The notes: generated by a model not told the origin, from the sequence alone. A DNA stretch of 64,000 nucleotides from Chryseobacterium fluminis (GCF_026314945.1 NZ_CP111121.1:4154001-4218000), one strand, 5' to 3'. Positions 8,014 through 18,593 are shown, numbered from the stretch's first letter. Numbers and translations: made by a program.

Positions 8014-8958
8014 ATGTATGGGGTACAGGGAAAGACATTCCGCAGGCAATACAAAAAATCATTAAGCGGGTTCAAAGACTGGCTCCAAAAGCCCCATGCG
8101 GAAGATTGGATTCTTTATCCGGAAAATTGCTCCTCTTCTCTGTCTCTGGATGAAGTTGCTCTTTCCCAGGGAGAATTATACACGGTTCTTACTTCCAAAA
8201 AAGCAAAAGGCAGGAAAGGCAGTATTGTTGCCATTATCAAAGGTACACAGAGTGAAGAGGTCATTGAGCAGCTTCTGAAAATAAACAGGAAGCTTCGCAA
8301 AAATGTAAAGGAAATTACCCTTGATATGGCCGGGTCTATGAAGCTTATTGCCAAACGCTGTTTCCCTGATGCTATTAAGGTCATAGACCGGTTCCATGTT
8401 CAGAAGCTCGCCACTGAAGCCCTTCAGGAATTAAGGATCAACTACCGTTGGGAAGCTATAGAATGGGAAAATAGCCTGCTCGATGAAGCAAAGAAAAACA
8501 GGGAGCCTATTGAGATAGAAACGTTTGAAAACGGTGATACCCGCAAACAGCTTCTGGCAAGAAGCAGGTATTTACTCTACAAAAGCAGGGAAAAGTGGAC
8601 GCCTTCTCAAATGCAGAGAGCTGAAATTTTATTTACAGAATATCCTGATTTAAAGAAGGCATATGGGTTATCGGATGGATTAAGAAAGATTTACAATCAG
8701 AATATTCCCAAATCTATTGCCATGACAAAGTTAGCGCATTGGTTCAGGGATGTTGAAACATCAGGTTTTAAATCATTCTCAGTTTTAAGAAAAACAATAA
8801 TGAATCATTACAGCGGCATCTTAAACTTTTTCGACAGAAGAAGTACCAACGCTTCGGCAGAATCTTTTAATGCTAAAATTAAAAACTTCAGATTACAGCT
8901 TCGGGGAGTAAAAGACAAAGCATTTTTCCTGTTCAGACTCTCTCAACTTTTTGCATAG
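8014..8958 (+). CDS. ISAon1-type transposase, DDE domain
   Basis: Catalytic part of an ISL3-family transposase. The acidic residues fit the DDE pattern: SLDEVALSQGELYTVL, then ITLDMAGSMKLIAKRCFPD followed by VIDRFHVQKLA, and late NASAESFNAKIKNF. The frame is open from 7966 and continues the N-terminal protein without loss if the ribosome or polymerase slips on the A8 run; ATG 8014 is only the first methionine. The end is complete and close to the right inverted repeat, so the element may still be active. Confidence 0.85.
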   Translation: MYGVQGKTFRRQYKKSLSGFKDWLQKPHAEDWILYPENCSSSLSLDEVALSQGELYTVLTSKKAKGRKGSIVAIIKGTQSEEVIEQLLKINRKLRKNVKEITLDMAGSMKLIAKRCFPDAIKVIDRFHVQKLATEALQELRINYRWEAIEWENSLLDEAKKNREPIEIETFENGDTRKQLLARSRYLLYKSREKWTPSQMQRAEILFTEYPDLKKAYGLSDGLRKIYNQNIPKSIAMTKLAHWFRDVETSGFKSFSVLRKTIMNHYSGILNFFDRRSTNASAESFNAKIKNFRLQLRGVKDKAFFLFRLSQLFA

Positions 8959-8982
8959 TCCCCAACTTTTGTTCATGATCCC

Positions 8983-9068
8983 TTACTAAGACCGCAGCAA
9001 ATGTGTATACCATTACCAATAACGGAAATGTGGCAAGAACCTATACATTGACTATTTTCAGGTTGTAA
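8983..9068 (+). pseudogene. C-terminal fragment of the IS-interrupted secreted protein
   Basis: Directly after the IS the sequence reads KTAANVYTITNNGNVARTYT and ends LTIFRL-stop at 9066-9068. The style matches surface proteins whose N-terminus is at 7355. The missing middle cannot be seen, so the join is inference. Confidence 0.45.
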
Positions 9069-9174
9069 TACGTAATATAATTGAGCATTGCCATGATCAA
9101 ATTTTAATTTTGATAAGTCTGAAAAGACTGAACCCGGCATGAAACAATAAATATAAGAAACCCATAAAATGACA

Positions 9175-9208
9175 AACCTGTAATTCCGGAAATTACAGGT
9201 TTTATTTC
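9175..9208 (+). terminator. rho-independent terminator
   Basis: Perfect 11-bp stem AACCTGTAATT (9175-9185) and AATTACAGGTT (9191-9201), then TTATTTC. It probably ended the message of the IS-interrupted gene. Confidence 0.75.
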
Positions 9209-9275
9209 AGGCAAAAAGCAATTTAATAAATTGTTTTAATTCCTGTTCAGTAGTATGTTCAGTCTTTATAATTAA

Positions 9276-9446
9276 TACGATATACAATATAAAGTGGTGT
9301 GGAATAACAGAAGTACCAAAATTGTCATTAGAGAATTAATCTGCACGACGACTGAGTACACATGTGAACAATGTAAAAAGCCGGCAGGAAAAGTTCTGCC
9401 GTTTGAAATTCCTATATTACCGTATGATAAAAATAAAAAGTCTTAA
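9276..9446 (+). pseudogene. short open fragment with a CxxC motif
   Basis: A stop-to-stop frame of 56 codons without a start reads, near its end, TTTEYTCEQCKKPAGKVLPF. The composition is protein-like and the CEQC pair could be half of a zinc knuckle, but no homolog comes to mind. Probably a remnant or chance. Nothing else is seen in 9069-9474 apart from the terminators. Confidence 0.25.
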
Positions 9447-9463
9447 GCATAAAACCTAAGACT
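9431..9463 (-). terminator. terminator of tRNA-Ser
   Basis: Minus strand: AGTCTTA, 11-nt loop, TAAGACT, then TTTTTATTTTT. Confidence 0.7.
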
Positions 9464-9474
9464 CTGATTTTCAG

Positions 9475-9561
9475 CAGAAAGGAAGGGATTCGAACCCTCG
9501 ATACAGTTACCCGTATACTACCTTTCCAGGGTAGCTCCTTCAACCACTCGGACACCTTTCT
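9475..9561 (-). tRNA. tRNA-Ser (GGA)
   Basis: 87 nt on the minus strand. The acceptor arm AGAAAGG pairs with CCTTTCT, with discriminator G and no encoded CCA. Anticodon stem CTACC/GGTAG with loop CTGGAAA gives anticodon GGA. The long variable arm expected of serine tRNAs is present, and the T arm contains GGGTTCGAATCCC. It separates the accessory region on its left from core genes on its right. Confidence 0.95.
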
Positions 9562-9619
9562 AATTGAGATTGCAAAAATACAGTAATTTCTTGAATAAGC
9601 AAATTATTATGGCAAAAAA

Positions 9620-10636
9620 TTACTCAGATATTTCTCCACATAAGCTTCTGGAGAAGTTATCGGCAAAACTTCCCCTGTAGTCTGGGTTGTCAATTAAATG
9701 CATGGCCTTGGTAATAGCACATTCAGCCGTCATGTCCTTTCCGCTGATAGCACCGATTTTTGAAAAGATATTGCTGTTTTCATATTTTCCGAAGGATATT
9801 CCGCCTGAAATACACTGACTCACCACCACGATTTCAGTTCCGTTGTTTCTGATCTGCTGTAGGATTTCTATCGTCTTTTCGCTGCTGAAAATGGTTCCTG
9901 AACCGAAAACCTGAAGAATAAGAACTTTCATTCTGGGAATTTCTTTAAAATGATTCAGTTTCATTCCCGGAAAGATCCTCCAGAACAGAACATTGTCACA
10001 AATATGTTCATCTACATGGAATCCTATTCGCGGATCGCAACGGTAAAGATTGTCTTTAATAATATTCAAGTGTACTCCCGATTGCCCAAGAATAGGGTAG
10101 TTGGGACTTGAATAGGCATCAAAATACTCTGCAGAATATTTCAGCGTTCTGTTGCCTCTCAGTAATTTATATTCAAAATAAATCGCCACCTCCTGAATCA
10201 CGGCTTCATTTTGCTCGTATAAACTCGCATAATACAGGCTGGTCAGAAGATTTTCCTTCGCGTCCGTTCTTAAATCACCGATCGGGAGCTGCGAACCGGT
10301 TAAAATAACGGGTTTTGTAAGACCTTTTAACATAAAGCTTAGTGCCGAAGCGGTGTAAGACATCGTATCTGTGCCGTGAAGGATTAAAAACCCATCATAC
10401 TGATTATAGTTTTTGTGGATGTAATTAGCAATGATTTTCCATTCTTCCGGCCCCATATCCGAAGAGTCAAGGGGTTTTGCGAAGGGATGCACGAAAACTT
10501 CACACTCCATCAGTTTCATTTCGGGCATTTTTTCGAAGATATTTCCAAAATCAAAAGCCCGGAGACTTCCGGTTTCATAATCCTTTTCCATACCAATGGT
10601 GCCTCCAGTGTAGATGAGCAGTACTTTTCGTTTCAT
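9620..10636 (-). CDS. ansA: type I L-asparaginase
   Basis: 338 residues, cytoplasmic, hydrolyses L-asparagine to aspartate and ammonia. The N-terminal loop YTGGTIG carries the nucleophilic threonine (Thr13); LHGTDTM supplies the second Thr-Asp pair; DAKENLLTS follows with the conserved lysine. There is no signal peptide, which fits the type I (AnsA) class, and length matches. It is transcribed alone, divergently from trmH. The interval 10637-10807 contains AT-rich DNA and probably both promoters. Confidence 0.93.
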   Translation of the reverse strand: MKRKVLLIYTGGTIGMEKDYETGSLRAFDFGNIFEKMPEMKLMECEVFVHPFAKPLDSSDMGPEEWKIIANYIHKNYNQYDGFLILHGTDTMSYTASALSFMLKGLTKPVILTGSQLPIGDLRTDAKENLLTSLYYASLYEQNEAVIQEVAIYFEYKLLRGNRTLKYSAEYFDAYSSPNYPILGQSGVHLNIIKDNLYRCDPRIGFHVDEHICDNVLFWRIFPGMKLNHFKEIPRMKVLILQVFGSGTIFSSEKTIEILQQIRNNGTEIVVVSQCISGGISFGKYENSNIFSKIGAISGKDMTAECAITKAMHLIDNPDYRGSFADNFSRSLCGEISE

Positions 10637-10807
10637 GTAGCTGTTTGTATTAAAGTAAAATGAACCTCAGTTCAGGTTCATTCCTCAAAATTACGTTAAT
10701 TTGCAAAGATTTGAAAATGAATGAAACGTTTATGACAGAATTTTACAGCACTAAGGCTGTCATGATGCGCGTTACCACGGTATACTGAAAAAATATATGA
10801 TTATCAG

Positions 10808-11482
10808 ATGAAAGATTTAGCACAGACTTTTGAATATTTAAAACAGTTTTTAACCGAAGAACGGTTGGCAAAAATTCATCATTTCTCCCGGGAAAGTTCT
10901 GATTTTATCCTTCCCGTTGTAGAAGATGTCTATCAGTTCAGAAATGCAGCAGCAATTGTACGTTCTGTGGAAGCATGCGGTTTTCATAAAGTGGTGGCTT
11001 TGCAGGAAGAATACAGCTTTGAGCCCAATCTCCGGGTCACAAAAGGAGCAGATACCTGGGTTGAGGTTGAAAAGCTGCCCCGGAACATGGAATCTTTTCA
11101 GAAAATTAAAGACAGAGGATATAAGATCGTGGCCGTTTCCCTGGAAAAAAATGCGAAAATGCTTCCGGAATATGAAATTACCGAGCCCATTGCTTTGGTT
11201 TTCGGAACTGAAATGGAAGGGGTTTCTCAGGAAATTCTTGATTTTGCGGACGAAACACTGGCCATTCCCATGTACGGTTTTACCAGGAGCTTTAATGTGT
11301 CAGTGGCGGCTTCCATTTGTATGTATGAATTGAAACAGAAACTTCTAAAATCTGATCTGGATTATAAGTTAAATGAAGAAAAACTTTTGAGAATGAAGAT
11401 CATCTGGGCGGTAAATTCTATGAGAAGCGGACCACAAATCTTCGAAAAATACCTGAGAGAAAATAATATCGACTGGAAATAA
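10808..11482 (+). CDS. TrmH-family RNA 2'-O-methyltransferase
   Basis: 224 residues. SPOUT/SpoU motifs occur in order: motif 1 FRNAAAIVRSVEACGF (about residues 46-61), motif 2 LVFGTEMEGVS, motif 3 IPMYGFTRSFNVSVAAS, which together build the AdoMet-binding trefoil knot. The C-terminal helix resembles tRNA (Gm18) methyltransferase TrmH more than rRNA-specific RlmB, as there is no extra N-terminal domain. It is monocistronic and ends before a bidirectional terminator shared with rsmE. Confidence 0.88.
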   Translation: MKDLAQTFEYLKQFLTEERLAKIHHFSRESSDFILPVVEDVYQFRNAAAIVRSVEACGFHKVVALQEEYSFEPNLRVTKGADTWVEVEKLPRNMESFQKIKDRGYKIVAVSLEKNAKMLPEYEITEPIALVFGTEMEGVSQEILDFADETLAIPMYGFTRSFNVSVAASICMYELKQKLLKSDLDYKLNEEKLLRMKIIWAVNSMRSGPQIFEKYLRENNIDWK

Positions 11483-11498
11483 TCAGTCGGAAAGAAAA

Positions 11499-11526
11499 AA
11501 GAGAAGGCCTGCAAACCTTCTCTTTG
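11499..11526. terminator. bidirectional terminator between trmH and rsmE
   Basis: Perfect 9-bp stem AAGAGAAGG (11499-11507) and CCTTCTCTT (11516-11524), with A-rich and T-rich flanks, between convergent genes. Confidence 0.8.
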
Positions 11527-11532
11527 TGTTAT

Positions 11533-12228
11533 TTATATCATCTGATAATAATTCCATGCTGCGACAAAAACACCTGCAGTCTCCGTTCTCAGTCTCTGAT
11601 TTCCGAGTGATACTGCTTTGATCTGATTTTCTGCCAGAAATGCAATTTCCCTTTCGGAAAAATCACCTTCGGGGCCTATTAAAAAAGTAAATTGTTCACA
11701 TGAAGGAATGCTCTTAAGATCAATTCTTTCTAAATTTTCATGGCAATGGGCAACAAACGTATGTTCGGGATCGGTATTCTTCAGAAAATCGGTGAGTTTT
11801 ACAGCGTCGTTGATTAACGGAAAATGAAATCTCAGGCTTTGCTTTGATGCGGCCACAGCCTGTTTTCTGATTTTGTCAATATTAATATTTTTACGCTCCG
11901 TTTTTTCAGTTATGATAATACTGATCTCAGAAATTCCCATCTCTACGGCCTTTTCTACAAAGAACTCAATTCTGTCGATGTTTTTGGTAGGGGCAATAGC
12001 AATGTGAAGTCTTGGGTTAAAATCAAGTGAACCCATCTTTATTTCGGAAACTTCGATATTTGCTTTTTTACCTTCAACAATAAGTTTTCCTGAAGCCACA
12101 TTTCCTTTGCCATCGGTCACATGAATTTCCTCTCCATTCTTCATACGGAGAACTTTTAAAATATGCTGTTGCTCCTCTTCATTAATAATTACTTGGTTAT
12201 CAAATATTTCCCCGTAAAAAAGTTTCAT
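11533..12228 (-). CDS. rsmE: 16S rRNA (uracil1498-N3)-methyltransferase
   Basis: 231 residues. The N-terminal PUA-like domain (residues 1-70: NEEEQQHILKVLRMKNGEEI) is followed by a SPOUT domain with LIGPEGDFSEREI and LGNQRLRTETA, the AdoMet-binding knot typical of RsmE. It modifies U1498 of 16S rRNA. It is the last gene of a three-gene minus-strand operon tsaD - unknown - rsmE, 14 bp after the previous stop. Confidence 0.93.
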   Translation of the reverse strand: MKLFYGEIFDNQVIINEEEQQHILKVLRMKNGEEIHVTDGKGNVASGKLIVEGKKANIEVSEIKMGSLDFNPRLHIAIAPTKNIDRIEFFVEKAVEMGISEISIIITEKTERKNINIDKIRKQAVAASKQSLRFHFPLINDAVKLTDFLKNTDPEHTFVAHCHENLERIDLKSIPSCEQFTFLIGPEGDFSEREIAFLAENQIKAVSLGNQRLRTETAGVFVAAWNYYQMI

Positions 12229-12242
12229 AAAGTCAATTGTTT

Positions 12243-12647
12243 TTAAAACGTAATTTCGTTCTCGCTTAAAAATGCTACTCCGGTTTTTATTGTGGTGTAA
12301 ACATCACCTTCGCAGTCACGGTAAGAACATAGATAAATTTCTTCCACCCAGACATTATTCATGAAAATCATATTCAGATATTCATTTTTTCTCAGATTGT
12401 TTTTAATAGAAAGATAATCTCCTTCTTTAGGCTCATATGCGAAACTGAAAACGTTCTCCGAATTTATTTTTTCAATAATTTCTTCTTTTATATTCTGAAT
12501 ATATCCGGTTTCTGAGCTTGCGGGAAAATAATCCGTTGAAAGCCCTGAGGTATCATTTTTCCCGGTGATGGTTTCTAATATCCAATAATACTTAGAGTTC
12601 TTTTTAGAATGCTTTCCGAGTACTTTTTCTTCTAAGAGTATTTTCAT
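12243..12647 (-). CDS. hypothetical protein in the tsaD-rsmE operon
   Basis: 134 residues, not recognised with confidence; size and style resemble small DUF4288-like proteins. No signal peptide or membrane segment. The start codon overlaps the tsaD stop (ATGA at 12647-12644), so translation is coupled to tsaD, and rsmE follows closely. Likely a small cytoplasmic housekeeping accessory protein. Confidence 0.8.
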   Translation of the reverse strand: MKILLEEKVLGKHSKKNSKYYWILETITGKNDTSGLSTDYFPASSETGYIQNIKEEIIEKINSENVFSFAYEPKEGDYLSIKNNLRKNEYLNMIFMNNVWVEEIYLCSYRDCEGDVYTTIKTGVAFLSENEITF

Positions 12648-13660
12648 AAATCGTATTTAGCTGTTGCAGAAGTCCTCAAATCCGTAAATTCACCTCTTTC
12701 ATATTTCAACTGCGCCACCATGGCGATCATCGCTGCATTATCGGTTGTATATTCAAATTTCGGAATATAAATATTCCAGCCGAGTCTTTTATGATTTTTC
12801 TGCATCGCTTTTCTTAACGCGGAATTGGCAGAAACACCACCGGCAATCGCCACTTCCCTGATTCCTAAATCTTTTGCCGCTTTTTCCAGTTTATTCATCA
12901 GTATTTCAACGATGGTCTTCTGAACCGAAGCACAGAGATCAATTAAGTTACTTTTAATAAAATCAGGATCTCTTTTTACCTCTTTCTGGATGAAATATAA
13001 TACAGAAGTCTTTACTCCACTGAATGAATAATCGTAATTTTCAAGTTTGGGTTTATTAAACTTAAAAGCGTCAGGATTTCCATTTCCAGCCAGTTTATCG
13101 ATAATAGGGCCGGCCGGGTAATCCAGGTCAAAGATCTTTCCGATCTTGTCAAACGCTTCGCCCGCCGCATCATCGGTAGTTTTTCCAATGATTTCCATAT
13201 CAAAATAATCCTTTACCAATACGATCATGGTATGACCGCCACTTACGGTAAGGCACAGAAAAGGGAATTTAGGCGGCATAGGATTTGCATCCTCAATGAA
13301 ATGCGCTAAAATATGCGCCTGGAGGTGGTTTACTTCAATTAAAGGGACATCCAGACTCATTGCCAAAGACTTAGCAAATGATGTTCCCACAAGCAGTGAT
13401 CCTAAAAGTCCGGGGCCGCGTGTAAATCCTATAGCAGAAATTACATTTTGTTGTATATTTGCTTTAGTTAAAGATTTTTCAACAACGGGGATGATATTTT
13501 GCTGATGTGCACGCGAAGCCAACTCGGGAACAACGCCTCCATATTCTTGATGGATCGCCTGATTCGCTGCAATATTAGACAGAATAGAATTTCCCTTGAT
13601 GATAGCTGCTGATGTATCGTCGCAGGACGATTCAATACCTAAAATTATAGAGTCGCTCAT
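12644..13660 (-). CDS. tsaD: tRNA N6-adenosine threonylcarbamoyltransferase
   Basis: 338 residues from ATG 13660 (MSDSIILGIESSCDDTSAA); the open frame reaches 14 codons further but those codons fall in the promoter and the divergent gene. ASKHA fold with GIESSCDDT, the metal-binding NHLQAHILAHF, and PFLCLTVSGGHTMIV. With TsaB, TsaC and TsaE it makes t6A37 in ANN-decoding tRNAs. Its start is only 4 bp from that of the divergent TamB gene; a -7 box TAACTTTG lies within the TamB codons (13676-13669), giving a very short leader. Confidence 0.95.
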   Translation of the reverse strand: MSDSIILGIESSCDDTSAAIIKGNSILSNIAANQAIHQEYGGVVPELASRAHQQNIIPVVEKSLTKANIQQNVISAIGFTRGPGLLGSLLVGTSFAKSLAMSLDVPLIEVNHLQAHILAHFIEDANPMPPKFPFLCLTVSGGHTMIVLVKDYFDMEIIGKTTDDAAGEAFDKIGKIFDLDYPAGPIIDKLAGNGNPDAFKFNKPKLENYDYSFSGVKTSVLYFIQKEVKRDPDFIKSNLIDLCASVQKTIVEILMNKLEKAAKDLGIREVAIAGGVSANSALRKAMQKNHKRLGWNIYIPKFEYTTDNAAMIAMVAQLKYERGEFTDLRTSATAKYDL

Positions 13661-13664
13661 AATA

Positions 13665-16600
13665 ATGGCAAAGTTAGAGAATAATAACGAGAATGAGAAC
13701 AAAAAATCAGTAGCTGGAAACCTGGGTGACCAGGTACAGAAAGCTGTTGAAAATGCTGAAGGAGTAGTAAAGGATACCGTAAAGGGAGCATCTGAACTGG
13801 CTTCAGATGCTATTCATCATCCGGTAGAAACGGCTGAAGAATTCGGGAAACAGGCCGTGAAAGATGTGACAAGCTATTCGTGGTGGGCTAAATTGTTGCT
13901 GATTATCTTCTGGCTTGCCGTTTTTATTGTTACTGCCATTGTCATCATCATTAATCTTCCGGCTACCAAACAGTGGGCTGCCAATCAGGCTCTGCAAATC
14001 GTTAACAGGGATTTCAAAGCAAAAATGTCTACGGAAAGTGTAGAGGTTAATTTCTTTGGGAATGTGAAAATTAAAGGTCTTAAAATTAAAGATTACAAAG
14101 GACTCGATTTTATCACCGCAAAGGAATTTATTGCCAATTCCGATTGGTTTTCTCTGGCGACCAATATCGGGAAGAACAACTCTTTAAGTTTTAATTCTCT
14201 TACCCTTAAAAATGCAGATGTAAAAGTCATTACTTATAAAGGAGACAGTATTTCGAATTTTATCCGTTTTACCCAATTATTCGACAGCGGAAAGAAAAGA
14301 GATCCGAGTAAGCCGCCTTTTCAGTTAAATTCCAGACTTCAGATTCTTGATTCCAAAGTTTCCATTGTCAACCTTAATTCACCAGGAGAGGCCGGAAAAT
14401 GGCTGACGGCAACCCATTTCAATTTAAAAGCTCCGAATGTAAAGGTGAACGGAGCCAATATTTCTGCGCTGATCAATAATATGTCCTTCGTCACCAAAAG
14501 ATGGGGGAAATCTCATACGGTAGATACATTTTCAACCGAGCTTTCGATGACCCAGGATTTTCTGGCTCTGAAAGATCTGACCTTAAATACGGATCATACC
14601 CTGTTACAGGGAAATATTAAATTCAATCTCAATAACGGATCGTGGGCAGACTTTGCAGACCGGGTACGCTGGGATATGGATCTTAAGCAGGGAAGTCAGC
14701 TCAGCGGATATGATATCAGTTATTTTGTTACCAACTGGGATAACAGTAAGCCTTTCAATGTTTCCGGAAAAATGACAGGTCCACTTAATAAATTTCACCT
14801 TGATAACTTTCTTATCCGGAATCCGGACGTGAATATTGCCACCAGGACCATGAGGGTAGACAATTTGCTGAAGGGGAATTTCCTGATTGAGACCAACAGC
14901 CTTTCGACAGACTTCACCTATAAGGATCTTAAAGCCATGATGCCTTCATTTATTTCGGTAAAAATGAAGAATTTTGCTGATGATTTCGGAAAATTAAAAT
15001 ATAATGGTGCCGCAAGGGTGACTCCTCAACAGGTTGATGTGCCAAGCGGTAGCCTGATGACCGGAATAGGGCAGGCAAAAATTACCAGATTTTCTCTTAG
15101 AGATTACAGTACAGCGCTTCCTAAATACAGCGGTTATGTAGAAGTGAGAGACCTGAATACTTCTGTGATTACAAAAAATAAATCGGTAGGCCTGATTTCC
15201 GGAAATTTTGATCTCAATGGCCAGAGTTTCGATGCTGAATACCATGCGGATAACGACAAAATCCCAGATTTCAAGTATCGAGATTATGAATAAGGAAATC
15301 AATAACCTTAATCTGGATGGTTTACTGGATCATAAAAAATATAATGGTCTTATTACCGTAAATGATGAACAGGCAAAAGCCACGGTGAAGGGGCTGATCG
15401 ATTTCAGCACGCCAAGGATTTCAATGAATGTGGATGCTGATGTAAGCTATTTAAATATGAATTATTTTACCGACAAATCCGGAAACCAGATCGTAAGTGG
15501 TCAGGTAGTTGGTAAAATGTCCATGTCTTCTCTTAATGATCTCGTTTTGGATGTCGAAGCCAATCATGTCAATTTTGCAACAGCTGATCAAAAATACAGT
15601 ATTCCCAGTGCTAAGCTTAAAACTTTTATTGAAGCAGGGAAGCGGGTGATCGATGTGGATGCTCCCGGAGCCGTTAACGGTACAATTTCAGGGAGATACA
15701 ACCTGGCAGACTTATCCGGGATGGTTCAGAACGGATTAGGTAAGATACTGGTAGGACCGCCACCGAGAAAACTGTACCGAGGACAGGAGTTTGATATGAA
15801 TTTCGAGGTTCAGCAGGGACTGGTAAGTTATTTTCTGCCGGATCTGAAGATTCCGCAGGGAGCCAAAGTAGAAGGAAGATATGACGGGAACTCAAATAAT
15901 TTAATACTGAACCTGGATGCAGCTGCTTTAAAATATATGATGACCCAAAAGGAGGAAATCACAGAAGCAGACAAGGCTCTCGCTGCAGCAAATCCTGAGT
16001 ATAAAATTAATGACAGGGGAAATATCTCCCGGGACAGTGCAATGGTCGACAGTGTTATGGTGAGAATAAATACTGCGAACCTCGATGAACAGATTTATGC
16101 AAAAATAAACAGGATACAGTACAATCAGAACATTCTAAAAGATATCACCCTGAGTGGCAGAAACGAAAATAATTCCGTCCTTCACCTGGCTGCAAAATTT
16201 AAGCATGGCAATCCGGAAGATGAGACGAGTGGTAATCTGAAAGAATACGCCATCAATGTGAATCAGTCTACTGATCCTGTCGGGGATTACGTATTCAGAT
16301 TTGAACCTACGGAGGTAAAATTTAATAATGTAACCTGGGCCATTGATACCAGTACGGAATTAGATCATTCTATTACTTACCGGAAGAAGACCGCAGATTT
16401 TGACATTCATAACCTGCGCATTTACTCGGATAACAGTGCGCTATTAATAAAAGATGCGCAGTTTAAATCAGCAAAAGATTTTTACGTAGATGCCGATATT
16501 GATAATTTTTCAGTTGAAAAAATTCTGGAAATGCAGCCTGGCGGAAATTCCATGAATATCAAAGGGCTGGCAAACGGTAGTGTGAAAATTAAAATGGACA

Positions 16601-18459
16601 AAAGTACACTTCAGCCTTTGGTGGATATGACCATTGATGATATTGAAATGAATGGAAATGACATGGGGAATATCACCATTTCTGCAACGAATGGTTTTTC
16701 CTTAAATGTTTATGATATCGATATCAAAGTGACGTCGGCAGGCGTTATCGGAAATAATAACCTGAGTGTTATCGGAACGATCAATAACAATACAGCTTCT
16801 CCTACCATCGATCTGACGGCTGAAATGAGAGACTTTGATGTTGCTTTTGCCCAGCAGTTTGTACATACTGTTTTTGGTAATTTAAGAGGTAAGGCTACAG
16901 GCGACCTTAAAGTGACGGGCAAGTTCAGTGATCTCGATTACAGTGGTGATATCGCTCTGAAAGGTTTCGGTCTGAAACTGTTATTTACAGGGGTAGATTA
17001 TACCTTTGATGATACCGTGATTCCTTTAACGAAAGGTCTGGCCATCCTTAACAATATTGAAGTGCATGACGGACGCACAAATTCCAAAGGAAATATTTCC
17101 GGAGCCATCCAGTTTGAAACCATTTCTTCCTTGGGGGTCAACCTGGTGATGAGAGCAGACAATTTACTGATGCTGAATACGGCTCAGAAGGATTATGATC
17201 TTTTCTGGGGTAGGGTCTACGGCCAGGGCGACCTTTATGTGGACGGACCTGTTTCGGGCTTAAGTATAACGACGCCTAATATGAAAGCCCTGAATGGAAG
17301 TACCTTTACCTTTAATTCCGGTTCCACGTCAAATGTGGAAGAATTTAAGATGCTGAGGTTCCTGAAAGAAGGAAAAGACGGATTAATTACTCTTGAAGAA
17401 AAGAAAAAAACGGGAGCGAATATGAATCTCGACTTCAACCTTGATGTTGATAAAGGGACAACCGTAAATGTTCTGGTAGGAGACGATGTTGGGAATATTA
17501 TGGTAAAAGGAGTGGCAGATGACCTGAGATTCCAGATGAGCAGACAGGGAAATATAGCCATGGGCGGTACCTATAAAGTCGATAACGGGACATTCGTCTC
17601 AAAGGCTATTCTGAATAAAACATTTCAGATCGAGAAAGGGAGCAGTATCCGCTGGGACGGCGATGCGATGAAGCCTGCCCTGGATATCAGCGCCAATTAT
17701 GTGAGAATGGTCTCCAATGCAGGGGAATACCTTAATATGGGAAGCCTGCAGCCGATCAGTATTCTGCTTCAGGCCAATATTACCCAATCATTAACCGATC
17801 CGAAGGTGGATCTTAACGTTTCTGCCCTGGATGTTTCCAGTCAGGTAAAAGAAACACTTGCGGCAAAAATGAGTCAGGATGGGGAAAAGGTGCTGCAGTT
17901 CGGCTCTATTCTTTTGCTGAACAGTTTCAACGTTTCCAATACCGGGGGAGTAGAGGTGGATGTGGCCGGTGTCGCTGAATCTTCAGGGTATAATATGCTG
18001 CTGAAGCAGCTGGGTTCTGTTCTTAATACGATGAGTAATGAATTTCAGATTGACCTTAATTACGTAAAAGGTGATCAGTACTCCAATATAGGAGACCGGG
18101 CCAATGCAGGAGTAAGTTTTGCCCTTTCACCACGTATCAAAGTAAAAACCGGTTTAGGGATTCCTCTAACAAAAACAGAAAATACAGAAACCAATTACCT
18201 CTCCGGAGAAGGATCCATCGAGTACGACATCTCTAAAAAGAACGACGGAGGTTTGATCTTAAGAGGGTATTCCAAGCCTTCCAATATCGGTATGGTGAAT
18301 GGTGCGGGGTCAAACGGAACTGCTAATCAGGCCTATGGTGGAGGTATCGTATGGACCAAGAGCTTTAATTCTTTGTTTAAAAAGAAGAGAAAAGATAAAA
18401 AACAGGCAGATGCCAAAACTGAAATAAAAACAGATTCTACAAAATCAGGGGGTAAATAA
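13665..18459 (+). pseudogene. TamB-like translocation/assembly protein (DUF490), one-base frameshift
   Basis: Two frames (13665-15293 and up to 18459) form one ~1,600-residue protein. After an N-terminal lysine/asparagine-rich stretch there is one membrane anchor near residues 73-97 (LLLIIFWLAVFIVTAIVIII), then a long AsmA/TamB-type beta-rich repeat region, and the C-terminal DUF490 domain with GNIAMGGTYKVDNGTF and DISANYVRM. TamB-like proteins span the periplasm and move lipids or outer-membrane proteins. At 15263-15265 a CCC run should be CC: reading GAC AAA ATC CAG ATT TCA continues directly into ISSIEIMNKEINNLNLDG. The gene is intact elsewhere and the family is normally essential or strongly conserved, so a sequence error is likely. 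An ATG-rich restart inside 15208-15292 might otherwise allow a separate C-terminal product. Confidence 0.88.
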
Positions 18460-18541
18460 TCTGAATATTTTAATGATTTTTATCATCTGTGTTAATTATT
18501 GTTAATATTTGATATAATTTTTTTAGTTAAATAATTTTTTA

Positions 18542-18549
18542 TAAATTTG
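18542..18549 (+). promoter_or_regulatory. -7 box of the Lrp-family gene
   Basis: TAAATTTG matches TAnnTTTG; the leader is about 40 nt, AT-rich, without Shine-Dalgarno sequence. Confidence 0.55.
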
Positions 18550-18593
18550 CAAAAAATACTTATATTTTTTAAGGAAATTGTAATTTAACTAAT

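Larger units (their letters stand above)
7580..8982 (+). mobile_element. ISL3-family element of the ISAon1 type
   Basis: About 1.4 kb. The ends form imperfect terminal inverted repeats of about 25 bp: the left end (7580) starts GGGATCAGTATAAAAAGTT and the complement of the right end (8982) starts GGGATCATGAACAAAAGTT, both continuing GGGGA. It holds two frames joined at an A8 slippery run. I find no 8-bp target duplication: the left flank is ACATTAAC and the right flank TTACTAAG. This suggests loss of DNA next to the element after insertion. Confidence 0.85.

Noticed and set aside
9475..9561. tRNA-Ser as attachment site of an integrated element covering 1-9.4 kb
   Set aside because: No second copy of the tRNA 3' end and no integrase gene are visible in the window.
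15208..18459. Second TamB segment as an independent gene
   Set aside because: The join with the upstream frame at 15263-15265 is seamless and the part lacks its own signal or anchor.
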